Source: Tangfeifania diversioriginum (GTDB taxonomy: Bacteria > Bacteroidota > Bacteroidia > Bacteroidales > Prolixibacteraceae). From it: DNA of 64,000 nucleotides. Position 1 is the stretch's first letter. Every line of letters starts with the position of its first letter. Where the stretch lies: the NCBI RefSeq assembly GCF_900141875.1, contig NZ_FQZE01000003.1, positions 1 through 64,000 of the forward strand, read 5' to 3'. Positions 18,966 through 27,199 of the stretch are shown here, in pieces. Below the pieces are notes generated by a model that saw nothing but the letters and a program-made list of their open reading frames with translations, had not been told where the DNA came from and made no database searches. A program made the position numbers and the translations under genes.

Positions 18966-19536
18966 GTATTTTTTTAAATTCTGTATCTTGCTTTATCCTA
19001 CTAATCAGAATCTCTTTACATTTGAATTTTCGCTTTTTAGTATATTTTTCTCCTTTGTACCCCATAATCTGAGCAATTTCCTTTAAGGGTACTTTCTCAA
19101 AAAACAACTGTAAAAGTTTCTGACAATCTGTACTCAGGGATTTAAAATGTTTCTGGTATAAACCATACTTTTCATTTTTATTCACCAGCTCAACCAGGTT
19201 TTCGTCGTATAAATCTTCCTGGTACGGCATGGTGTCATTTATTTTCTCTTTTTCTATACGCATTTTTTCAAGCTGCTTGAGCCATAAAAAACGGCATACT
19301 GAAAATAAATACCCCTGAAAAGAACTCGCTTCGAAAACTAAATCGTTTTCTTTAATCTTCCGATAAATTACTATTATCGCTTCCTGAAAAACATCGTTAG
19401 CATCATCCTCACTCCCACTATTCTTCTTAATAAAATGATTTACCTTGTAGTAATACTGTTTATAAATGTATTGCAGTATCAAATTATCATGTCTCAGTAT
19501 TCCTTTAAGGATTTGTTCATCAGTGTAACTTTTCAT
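18949..19536 (-). CDS. ECF RNA polymerase sigma factor
   Basis: This 195-residue protein has sigma region 2 (DANDVFQEAIIVIYRKI, about 44-60) and region 4 with a helix-turn-helix (LSTDCQKLLQLFFEKVPLKEIAQIMGY). There is no region 3 or 1.1, as in group IV sigma factors. Its gene is first in a two-gene unit with the anti-sigma-like protein, whose start codon lies inside it. The upstream site B motif ends only a few bases before the ATG, so its transcript would be almost leaderless. Matching sites A and C suggest autoregulation and a small local regulon. Confidence 0.92.
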   Translation of the reverse strand: MKSYTDEQILKGILRHDNLILQYIYKQYYYKVNHFIKKNSGSEDDANDVFQEAIIVIYRKIKENDLVFEASSFQGYLFSVCRFLWLKQLEKMRIEKEKINDTMPYQEDLYDENLVELVNKNEKYGLYQKHFKSLSTDCQKLLQLFFEKVPLKEIAQIMGYKGEKYTKKRKFKCKEILISRIKQDTEFKKILEDGT

Positions 19537-19542
19537 GTTCTT

Positions 19543-19579
19543 CTATTATATAATTCGGTTTATTTCAAAAAGGTAACCC
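19543..19579 (-). promoter_or_regulatory. ECF-type promoter site B, before the sigma gene
   Basis: Read on the minus strand the site is GGGTTACCTT, 13 bp, GAATTATATAATAG, ending six bases before the sigma ATG at 19536. It has the same bases and spacing as sites A and C. If GAATTA acts as the -10 element the predicted leader is only about 7 nt. Confidence 0.65.
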
Positions 19580-19602
19580 TCATTTTTATAAAAAATAAAA
19601 AA

Positions 19603-19647
19603 AATTTAGCGGAAAAGTATCAACATATTGATTGATCCGCCTAAATT
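19603..19647. repeat. Inverted repeat between the two divergent ECF-type sites
   Basis: AATTTAGCGGA (19603-19613) pairs with TCCGCCTAAATT (19636-19647) with one bulged base, around a 22-nt loop that contains the smaller repeat TCAACATATTGA. It could be an operator or an RNA hairpin. Confidence 0.45.
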
Positions 19648-19743
19648 ACAAGGAATTACAATCATTGCATAAAAATACAATCTATTTGTAAATAAGAAAA
19701 TGGTTTGAGGTATTTTTTGCCAAAACAAAAAAAAATAGAATTT

Positions 19744-19782
19744 GGGGGTTACCTTCCGGCAAAATCCAGAATATTATAATAA
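19744..19782 (+). promoter_or_regulatory. ECF-type promoter site C, facing a short non-coding stretch
   Basis: GGGGGTTACCTT, 13 bp, GAATATTATAATAA on the plus strand, in perfect register with sites A and B. No protein gene lies downstream on this strand; the argS gene ends convergently 60 bases on. Confidence 0.6.
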
Positions 19783-19845
19783 CAAGGATGCTTTTCCTTT
19801 AACCATTAGATCAAATTTTAGTAAAAGGGGGTGGTTCCCCTTTTT
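19783..19845 (+). ncRNA. Candidate small RNA driven by site C
   Basis: The stretch begins where site C would start transcription and ends in a GC-rich hairpin with a T run, giving an RNA of about 60 nt. The only ORF inside is a four-codon ATG CTT TTC CTT TAA. This is a prediction from promoter and terminator alone. Confidence 0.35.
19823..19845. terminator. Bidirectional terminator between argS and the site C transcript
   Basis: AAAAGGGG (19823-19830) and CCCCTTTT (19837-19844) form a perfect 8-bp stem with a 6-nt loop and T runs on both strands. It overlaps the argS stop codon. Confidence 0.75.
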
Positions 19846-21643
19846 ACATTCTTTCGGGCATTTCAATGCCCAGCAATGTCATACCGCTTTTTATCACTTT
19901 CCCAACAGCTTCGGATAAAACCAGCCTGAAATCCCTTATATTATTTTCAGACGCGTTTAAAATGGAATGGTCGTGGTAAAACTGGTTGTATTCCTTCACC
20001 AGTTCGTAACAAAAGTTAGCAACTACTGCGGGGCTGTAATTTTTCCCGGCTTCGGCAACAATATCAGGAAACAGCGATATTCGTTTTAATACTAACTTCT
20101 CCTTTTCGGAAATGCTGATATTTTCATCGGCATCGCTTACCAGGTTGATGTTTTTTTCTGCTGCCTTACGTAAAACCGATTGTATGCGGGCATAAGTGTA
20201 CTGAATAAAGGGGCCGGTATTTCCGTTAAAGTCAATCGATTCTTCAGGATTAAACAGCATGTTTTTCTTCGGATCAACTTTAAGAATAAAATACTTGAGT
20301 GCTCCCAAAGCAATTATTTCAAATGTTTTTTCGGTTTCTTCAGCAGTCAGGGCATCAAGCTTTCCCAGTTCTTCGGCCATGTTTCGGGCTACATTAATCA
20401 TTTCTTCCATCAAATCATCGGCATCAACCACGGTGCCTTCCCTCGACTTCATTTTCCCTGAAGGCAATTCAACCATTCCGTACGAGAAATGAAAAAGATC
20501 TTTTCCCCAGGTGTACCCCAGTTTATCGAGCAGAACTGACAAAACCTGAAAATGGTAGTTTTGTTCGTTACCCACTACATAAACCATTTTATCGATGGAA
20601 TAATCGTTGTAACGCATTTTTGCTGTGCCAATATCCTGGGTCATGTAAACAGAAGTGCCGTCGCTGCGTAAAAGTATTTTTTTATCGAGGCCATCTTCGG
20701 TTAAATCTGCCCAAACTGAATCATCTTCTTCCTTGTAAAAAATACCTTCTTCCACCCCCCGCAATACTTCTTCTTTTCCCACAAGGTAGGTATCCGATTC
20801 GTAATAAATTGTATCAAAATCAACTCCCATCTTCCGGTAGGTTTCATCAAAACCTTTGTAAACCCAGCTGTTCATTCTTTTCCAGAGATCCACAGTCTCC
20901 GGATCCCTGGCTTCCCATTTAAGTAGCATCTCGCGGGCTTCCAAAATTGATGGCGCTTTGGCTTCTGCTTCTTTCGGGGGAACCCCCTTATCGATTAATT
21001 CTTTTATTTCAGCCTTATAATGCTTATCGAATTCAACATATAAATCTCCAACCAAATGATCGCCTTTGGTTCCGGTATTTTCGGGAGTTTTACCCTCTCC
21101 CCATTTTTTCCAGGCAACCATCGATTTGCAGATGTGGATACCACGATCATTTACAATATTTGTTTTTACTACTTTGTTGCCGTTTGCTTTTTGGATTTCT
21201 GAAATTGAATAACCGAGCAGGTTGTTACGAATGTGGCCCAAATGCAAAGGCTTATTTGTATTGGGCGATGAATACTCAACCATAATCACCCTGGAATTCT
21301 CATCTTCCTGTTTTGTTCCGTAGGCATCATCTTTTCGTGCATTTTTTAAAACACGAATCCAATAATTATCAGCAATAACAAGGTTTAAAAAACCTTTAAT
21401 TACGTTGAATGATCTTACTTCATCAACATTTCCCTGTAAATATTCCCCAATTTGTTTTCCGGTTTCCTCAGGGCTTTTGCGCGAATGTTTCAAAAAAGGA
21501 AAAACCACCAGGGTAATATCACCTTCAAAATCTTTACGGGTAATCTGCAACTGTATTGATTTACTTGCTGGTTCAAAATTGTATAGGTTTTTCAATGCTT
21601 CTGCAACTGCAGAATGAAGTACTTGCTCGATATTCATTGCCAA
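19844..21643 (-). CDS. argS: Arginyl-tRNA synthetase
   Basis: This 599-residue class I synthetase charges tRNA-Arg. The N-terminal additional domain is followed by the HIGH-like signature SPNTNKPLHLGHIRNN at about 130-145, and the C-terminal anticodon-binding helices include FIQYTYARIQSVLRKA. Length is normal. Either of the first two Met codons could be the start. Confidence 0.97.
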   Translation of the reverse strand: MAMNIEQVLHSAVAEALKNLYNFEPASKSIQLQITRKDFEGDITLVVFPFLKHSRKSPEETGKQIGEYLQGNVDEVRSFNVIKGFLNLVIADNYWIRVLKNARKDDAYGTKQEDENSRVIMVEYSSPNTNKPLHLGHIRNNLLGYSISEIQKANGNKVVKTNIVNDRGIHICKSMVAWKKWGEGKTPENTGTKGDHLVGDLYVEFDKHYKAEIKELIDKGVPPKEAEAKAPSILEAREMLLKWEARDPETVDLWKRMNSWVYKGFDETYRKMGVDFDTIYYESDTYLVGKEEVLRGVEEGIFYKEEDDSVWADLTEDGLDKKILLRSDGTSVYMTQDIGTAKMRYNDYSIDKMVYVVGNEQNYHFQVLSVLLDKLGYTWGKDLFHFSYGMVELPSGKMKSREGTVVDADDLMEEMINVARNMAEELGKLDALTAEETEKTFEIIALGALKYFILKVDPKKNMLFNPEESIDFNGNTGPFIQYTYARIQSVLRKAAEKNINLVSDADENISISEKEKLVLKRISLFPDIVAEAGKNYSPAVVANFCYELVKEYNQFYHDHSILNASENNIRDFRLVLSEAVGKVIKSGMTLLGIEMPERM

Positions 21644-21699
21644 TATTTTTTTATGAACGACAAAGATAACAAATTACACTTTTGGTAAATGCATGCCAT

Positions 21700-21733
21700 A
21701 AAAAAAGCCCTACCAAAAGGCAAGGCTCTCTTT
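21700..21733 (-). terminator. Terminator of the OmpA gene
   Basis: On the minus strand AGCCTTGCC pairs with GGTAGGGCT across TTTT, followed by a run of six or seven T. It lies just after the OmpA stop and before argS. Confidence 0.65.
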
Positions 21734-21753
21734 AAACTATTATTCAAACAGTA

Positions 21754-23064
21754 TTATTTTACAATTGTAGCTTCTTCGAACTCAACTCTGCGGTTTTTCC
21801 TTCTGTTCTCAATAGATGTGTTGGGAACAGCAGGGTCTTCTTCGCCGTAGTAATTTGAACCAACATAAGTATTACTGATACCTTTTGAAAGCAAATATTT
21901 CACAACTGACTGGGCCCTTCTTTCTGAAAGATCCATATTGTATTCATTTGTTCCAATGTTGCAGGTATGGCCACCAACAACAATTTCATACTCCTTGCTT
22001 TCGCTCAGGGTTTCAACAAGCTCATCGAGTTCCTGAATTGCTTCGGGCCTTAGTTCAGCTTTATCGAAATCGAAGTAAACTGCCGGAATATCCAGTTCTA
22101 CTTCAGCAGGGCATCCGTCGTTATCGGCAGGGCCTGGTTCAGTCGGGCACCTGTCTTCGCAGTCAATTACACCGTCGCCATCTGAATCAAGCGGACATCC
22201 GTCTTCATCAACCGGGCAACCTTTTGGCGTATTGGGGCATTCATCTTTATGATCCGGAACGCCGTCCTCGTCAGTATCAGGGCATCCGTTGAATTTAGCC
22301 AATCCCGGGGTGTCAGGACAATCGTCATCTTTATCCGGAATGCCGTCGCCATCGGAGTCAGGACATCCATCAAATCTTGCTTCTCCCGGTTCATCCGGAC
22401 AGTCGTCTTTATAATCCGGAACGCCATCGCCATCGCGGTCGAACGGGCATCCATTTTCATCCACTTCTACCCCCGGAGGAGTATCGGGGCATTCATCTTT
22501 TCTGTCAGGAACGCCATCGCCGTCAGAATCTTTGGCTGCGCCTATGGCAAATTCAATAATTCCGGAAAGTTTAATAAAATTATCGGTAACTGTTTCTAAC
22601 ACTTCATCCACATGCCTTTCACCTTCGATACCATGAATGTATCCTGCTTCCAGGTAAAGCGAGGTATTGGGGCTGATAGGAAATTTTGAACCAAGCCCGG
22701 CATTAAAATTCACCCCTTCCTGCATGTTGTCCATCATGTAACCAGGCCCTGCATATAAATAGGGTTGAATGGAACTGGTTTCAGATAAAATACTGCCGTT
22801 GAAAAATTTAAACCTGAAATTCAGCACAGGATTAAAAAAGTCAATACCATCGTCATTAAAACCACCCTGGGCTTTCAACATTAAATCAAAAGAGGGGCTT
22901 AAATACCGGCTAACATAAAAATCGCCCAGAAAACTTAATTCATTTTTTTCGAGGTTTTGCGACACACCGGGCCCTAATCCTATTGCCCATTTTTTATCTG
23001 CGTTTTGGGCAAATGCAGTTCCCATTATAAACAGGGACAAAAAGAGAAGCGTAAACTTTTTCAT
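21754..23064 (-). CDS. OmpA-family outer-membrane protein with thrombospondin type 3 repeats
   Basis: The 436 residues comprise a signal peptide (to about residue 19, TAFAQ) and an outer-membrane beta-barrel to about 175. Calcium-binding thrombospondin type 3 repeats rich in DxDGDGVPD follow at about 178-310, then a C-terminal OmpA peptidoglycan-binding domain (VYFDFDKAELRPEA, NMDLSERRAQSVVKYL). It anchors the outer membrane to the cell wall. The 268-bp gap upstream is AT-rich and I see no other gene in it. Confidence 0.95.
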   Translation of the reverse strand: MKKFTLLFLSLFIMGTAFAQNADKKWAIGLGPGVSQNLEKNELSFLGDFYVSRYLSPSFDLMLKAQGGFNDDGIDFFNPVLNFRFKFFNGSILSETSSIQPYLYAGPGYMMDNMQEGVNFNAGLGSKFPISPNTSLYLEAGYIHGIEGERHVDEVLETVTDNFIKLSGIIEFAIGAAKDSDGDGVPDRKDECPDTPPGVEVDENGCPFDRDGDGVPDYKDDCPDEPGEARFDGCPDSDGDGIPDKDDDCPDTPGLAKFNGCPDTDEDGVPDHKDECPNTPKGCPVDEDGCPLDSDGDGVIDCEDRCPTEPGPADNDGCPAEVELDIPAVYFDFDKAELRPEAIQELDELVETLSESKEYEIVVGGHTCNIGTNEYNMDLSERRAQSVVKYLLSKGISNTYVGSNYYGEEDPAVPNTSIENRRKNRRVEFEEATIVK

Positions 23065-23332
23065 AATTATTTATTTTTTTGAAAATTTATTTCTAAAGAG
23101 ACCAATTTAACAATTTATTTCATCCTATCAAAACAACTACTATACAATAGATGTAACAATATATACATTTTTAACAAATTTAGTTATTCTTTTATAATTA
23201 GAGTTATATTTATTTAAAGTTTTTAATTTAAATATGTATTGATTTTGAATGTTTTAAAATAATTCACCGCTCTTAAAGCAATAAAGAGTTGCTGACAAAA
23301 TACTTTTTCTTTTCAATTGAATTTAATGTCGA

Positions 23333-24133
23333 TTATTTTTTTGAAATGTACTCGAAAGTTAATTTTTCATATCCTCTTATAAGTAATTGTACTACATTGT
23401 TTTGAGCATCAAACATCAAGTTGTCTATTTGCGAAACAGGCAAAATTTGGGGCGATGTCCCGGTTATAAAAACCGCATGAAAGTCTGGGATGTCATTCAA
23501 AAATATGTGCTCTTCTCTATAAATTATACCCGATTCTGTTGTTAGTTGAATAGTTTTTTGCCTGGTTATTCCCAGTAAAACTTCATTTTGGGGTGGCGTA
23601 ACTACCGTATTATCTTTAACAAAAAACACATTGCTCCGGCTTCCTTCTGTAATATGGTTATATTTATCAACCAATAAAACTTCGTAAAAACCTTTGGCTG
23701 ATATTAGTTCATCAGCCCGTTGCCTTACTGAAGTTTGAAAAACTTTAGCATGGGGGTTTCGCCGTTCACCATGTAAAATTCCACATTTCACCCCCGAATT
23801 GTACCAGGAAGCTTTTGGATACTGGTGTGCTATAAAATAAGCTTTCAGATTAACTTTGCACGAGACAAGGATATTCCCAAACGTAACATCATTCGCATCT
23901 ATTAATTCTTTAATAAAACTGATGATTTCTTCTTTTTTGTATCGAATAGTTTTGCCTGCAATTTCAGCCGACGCAAAAAATCGCTCCATGTGTTCTTCCA
24001 CGAATAAAGGAACTCCTTTTTCAACCCTTAAAACTTCATAAATGCCCCCCTCGTTTTCTGAAGGAACAAAATCTGAAACAGGCTTTAAGTCACCATTAAA
24101 AATAAAATAATTATGTTTTGGCGTTTGCTTCAT
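23333..24133 (-). CDS. Class IV PLP aminotransferase (branched-chain aminotransferase / aminodeoxychorismate lyase type)
   Basis: The 266 residues have the fold-type IV layout: YEVLRVEKGVPLFVEEHMERFFASA near the N-terminus, the probable PLP lysine in AKVFQTSVRQRADE and the cofactor-binding stretch ITEGSRSNVFFV. It could act as 4-amino-4-deoxychorismate lyase or a D-/branched-chain amino acid aminotransferase, and sequence alone does not decide. It is divergent from the hypothetical gene at 24182. Confidence 0.85.
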   Translation of the reverse strand: MKQTPKHNYFIFNGDLKPVSDFVPSENEGGIYEVLRVEKGVPLFVEEHMERFFASAEIAGKTIRYKKEEIISFIKELIDANDVTFGNILVSCKVNLKAYFIAHQYPKASWYNSGVKCGILHGERRNPHAKVFQTSVRQRADELISAKGFYEVLLVDKYNHITEGSRSNVFFVKDNTVVTPPQNEVLLGITRQKTIQLTTESGIIYREEHIFLNDIPDFHAVFITGTSPQILPVSQIDNLMFDAQNNVVQLLIRGYEKLTFEYISKK

Positions 24134-24181
24134 TTTTGTAATTTAAAGTAAAATTACACAAATGTTTTATCTGATGTGAAA

Positions 24182-24742
24182 ATGGCTTATAAAATTCCGC
24201 TTCCGCTAACGTTTAATCCACACAAGCACCACTTAGGATTTATATTCCAACAACTTAAAATATGGCAAAACAAGGAATGGCCCGAAATAACAGATGAAAT
24301 GAAAGTTATTGGAAACAACCTGACTGATTTATATTACGGAAAATTAAATGTAACCGAGATTTGCAATGAATGTTTATTTTATTTTGAAACTCGAAAAATT
24401 AATTCTCCTGAAAAATTTTCGGAATGGTTGCAGCCAAATGAATACCGGAAAATTGAGCTCTCCGACAAATCGATGTGGGTGATAAAAAAAGGTGCCAACA
24501 ACCACCGACATATCCATATCCACCCGGCAAAAAAATCACCGTTAACAACACGGGTCAGGGCAGCCACATTAAAAACTGCAATTGCAATAAAAATTCAGCA
24601 AAAGAAATTTTCAAACAGCAATGATTTAAATCTTCAAGATGTCAACCAGGTCAGAACAGAATTTCTGGGACTTTCGCCGATAAAAAATATTTCACGCGGC
24701 AAGGGCATATCAAAAATCTGTGCACTTTTTAATTCATTATAA
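24182..24742 (+). CDS. Hypothetical protein, His-rich central segment
   Basis: This 186-residue protein has no signal peptide or membrane segment. Visible points are an N-terminal NPHKHHLGFI, a central NNHRHIHIHPAKKSP and a basic C-terminal half. The central HxHxHP might bind metal or nucleic acid, but I do not recognise a family. The ATG at 24182 is preferred to the GTG at 24176. Confidence 0.6.
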   Translation: MAYKIPLPLTFNPHKHHLGFIFQQLKIWQNKEWPEITDEMKVIGNNLTDLYYGKLNVTEICNECLFYFETRKINSPEKFSEWLQPNEYRKIELSDKSMWVIKKGANNHRHIHIHPAKKSPLTTRVRAATLKTAIAIKIQQKKFSNSNDLNLQDVNQVRTEFLGLSPIKNISRGKGISKICALFNSL

Positions 24743-24832
24743 TCCTGATTCCTTATGTAATATTTTTCGCTTGCGCCCAGCTTCTGCCAATAGCAAAATC
24801 TTTTCTTTTTTAAGTTTGGTTTTACTGTTCAT
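24737..24832 (-). CDS. Possible 31-residue basic peptide
   Basis: A 32-codon frame starts MNSKTKLKKEKILLLAEAGR and ends in TAA, overlapping the end of the gene on the other strand by six bases. It fills most of an otherwise empty 148-bp gap. Lys/Arg content is high, with no membrane segment. It may be chance. Confidence 0.25.
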   Translation of the reverse strand: MNSKTKLKKEKILLLAEAGRKRKILHKESGL

Positions 24833-24890
24833 ATTATATCCTTTTATTATTTTTGAACCTTCATTTTATTAAACCTATAAAACCTGTGAT

Positions 24891-27137
24891 ATGAAAATTT
24901 TGCGCATTCCGGCATTTATTCTTGCTGTTGCCTTTCTGGTCAGTTGTTCACGAAAAGAAGAAAAAAATTACCTCCGGCATGTTGACATGCTCATCGGAAC
25001 CTGGAAATCATCCACCCCGGCTTCCAGCGAGAAACCCGGCGACCACGTAGATTACGGGCAAACCATTCCGGCAGTTACTGCCCCATTTGGAATGACCCAG
25101 TGGACTCCGCAAACCCACACATCAGAAGAAAAATGTGTGGCTCCTTTTTATTGGGGAACTCCGGCTCTGCAGGGTTTCAGGGCTACTCACTGGACCAGTG
25201 GATCGTGTGTACAGGACTACGGAAGTTTTACATTTTTCCCAACATCAATTAAAAACAATTTCACGTTTTTGCCTTCGCAGCGTAAAACAACATACATGTA
25301 CGATGCCGACTCCTCATCTCCTGCTTATTACAAAGGAATATTTCCCGAAAACAATATTATTACCGAAATTACAGCAACAAAAAGATCTGGTTTTTTTCGA
25401 TTTTCATGGTTTGAACCTGAAAATGCCGCTGTAATCATTGATGTTAACAGCGACGAAGGAGAAGGTTATATAAAAATTAATAAAGAAAAAGGAGAAGTTA
25501 CCGGGTACAATCCTGTTCACCGTATTTACAACGGAAATGGGAAACCAGCAGGTTTTGCCGGGTATTTTGTAGCACAATTCGATAAAGAAATTGCCAGAAC
25601 AGGCACTTATGCTGAAAATGAATTTTTTCATGAATCCACCGAGCAGGGACAAAAAGAAAATATTGGAGCCTATGTTTTTTTCAACCTGAATGAAGGTGAA
25701 AGTGTAAAAATGAAAGTGGGTACATCTTTCACCAGCATTGAAAATGCCCGTAAAAACCTGGAAGAAGAAATTCCGCACTGGGATTTTGAAAAAACAAAAA
25801 CGGAACTTGAAAGTACATGGAATACGATGCTGGCCAAGATTGATGTCGAGGGAGAAAATGAAGATGAACTTTCCAAATTTTATACCGCCCTTTATCACAG
25901 CTTTTTACACCCCCGGCTTTTTAGCGACGTAAATGGCGAATATCCCGGTTTTGATGGCGACTCAACCATTCATAAAGCGGAAGATTTTGACTATTACGAT
26001 GACTTTTCAAACTGGGACATCTACCGTGCCCAAATGCCGCTGCTAAGCCTGATTGCGCCCGAACAGTATGAAGATATGGTGAAATCGCTGATTGTTAAAG
26101 CCGAACAAGGAGGCTGGCTTCCAATCTTCCCCATGTGGAACAGCTATACTTCAGCAATGATTGGCGACCACAGCATTTCCATTATTTCTGATGCTCTGAT
26201 GAAAGGTTTTGAATTCGATACGGAAAAAGCTTACCACTATATGCGGAGAAATGCATTTGAAACACCCGACAACCTGGAAGAATACATCGACGGAAAAGGC
26301 CGCCGCTCACTCACTTCTTACCTTGAGTTTGGGTACATTCCAATTGAAGATGAAGTACCTCATGCATTTCACCTGCGCGAGCAGGTTTCAAGAACCTTGG
26401 AATATGCTTACAACGACTGGGCGCTTGCTCAGGTAGCAAATAAATTAGGGAAAAAGGAAGATTTCGAGGAACTCTCGGCCAGGGCGCTGAATTACATCAA
26501 TGTTTTCGACACCGATAAAGGCTGGGTGTGCGGTAAATTTTCGGATGGCACATTTACCGATGAATTTGATGCCAACAGTGAACTATTTTACATTACCGAA
26601 GGAACTCCCAAACATTACAGTTGGTACGTGCCTCACGATGTGAAAGGATTAATCGAACTGATGGGAGGGCCTGAAAAATTCACCAATAAACTGGACGATT
26701 TTTTTGCAAATAAAGAATACTGGCACGGCAACGAGCCCGGACATCACATTCCTTACCTGTACAATTATTCGGGGAACTGGCAAAAAACCCAGGAAACCGT
26801 TAAAAAGCTACTGAAAACAGAGTACAGTGTTGGCCCCGGCGGATTACCGGGAAACGATGATGCAGGACAGATTTCGGCCTGGTATGTTTTCAGTGCAATG
26901 GGTTTTTACCCGGTTTGCCCTGCAAGTAACCAATACCAACTCTCATCGCCCGTTTTCAAAAAGATTACACTTAATCTCGATAAAAAATATTACTCCGGTA
27001 AAAGTTTTGTTTTGGAATCTATGCCCGGAAATTCATCCGGCACTTTTTCAAAAGTTAAACTAAACGGAAAAGAAATTGAGCCAGTAATTACCCATGAGAA
27101 TTTACAAGAAGGTGGAAAACTGAAATTTTCAAATTAG
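24891..27137 (+). CDS. GH92 alpha-mannosidase, lipoprotein
   Basis: The 748-residue lipoprotein has a lipobox ending at C19 (FLVSCSRK). It matches GH92 exo-alpha-mannosidases: VDYGQTIPAVTAPFGMTQWTP near the N-terminus, FYTALYHSFLHPRL, GGWLPIFPMWNSYTSAMIGDH and the C-terminal GNDDAGQISAWYVFSAMGFYP. These Ca2+-dependent inverting enzymes release mannose from alpha-mannosides such as N-glycans or yeast mannan. It stands alone without SusC/SusD partners. Confidence 0.95.
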   Translation: MKILRIPAFILAVAFLVSCSRKEEKNYLRHVDMLIGTWKSSTPASSEKPGDHVDYGQTIPAVTAPFGMTQWTPQTHTSEEKCVAPFYWGTPALQGFRATHWTSGSCVQDYGSFTFFPTSIKNNFTFLPSQRKTTYMYDADSSSPAYYKGIFPENNIITEITATKRSGFFRFSWFEPENAAVIIDVNSDEGEGYIKINKEKGEVTGYNPVHRIYNGNGKPAGFAGYFVAQFDKEIARTGTYAENEFFHESTEQGQKENIGAYVFFNLNEGESVKMKVGTSFTSIENARKNLEEEIPHWDFEKTKTELESTWNTMLAKIDVEGENEDELSKFYTALYHSFLHPRLFSDVNGEYPGFDGDSTIHKAEDFDYYDDFSNWDIYRAQMPLLSLIAPEQYEDMVKSLIVKAEQGGWLPIFPMWNSYTSAMIGDHSISIISDALMKGFEFDTEKAYHYMRRNAFETPDNLEEYIDGKGRRSLTSYLEFGYIPIEDEVPHAFHLREQVSRTLEYAYNDWALAQVANKLGKKEDFEELSARALNYINVFDTDKGWVCGKFSDGTFTDEFDANSELFYITEGTPKHYSWYVPHDVKGLIELMGGPEKFTNKLDDFFANKEYWHGNEPGHHIPYLYNYSGNWQKTQETVKKLLKTEYSVGPGGLPGNDDAGQISAWYVFSAMGFYPVCPASNQYQLSSPVFKKITLNLDKKYYSGKSFVLESMPGNSSGTFSKVKLNGKEIEPVITHENLQEGGKLKFSN

Positions 27138-27158
27138 AACTTCACCTCAAAATTTTCA

Positions 27159-27199
27159 AAATAAAGCATAAAAGGGAAAACCTTTTTATGCTTTATTTT
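27159..27199. terminator. Bidirectional terminator between GH92 and lgt
   Basis: AAATAAAGCATAAAAGG pairs with CCTTTTTATGCTTTATTT across a short A-rich loop. The right arm contains the lgt stop codon at 27186-27188, so lgt coding sequence forms part of the stem. Confidence 0.75.
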
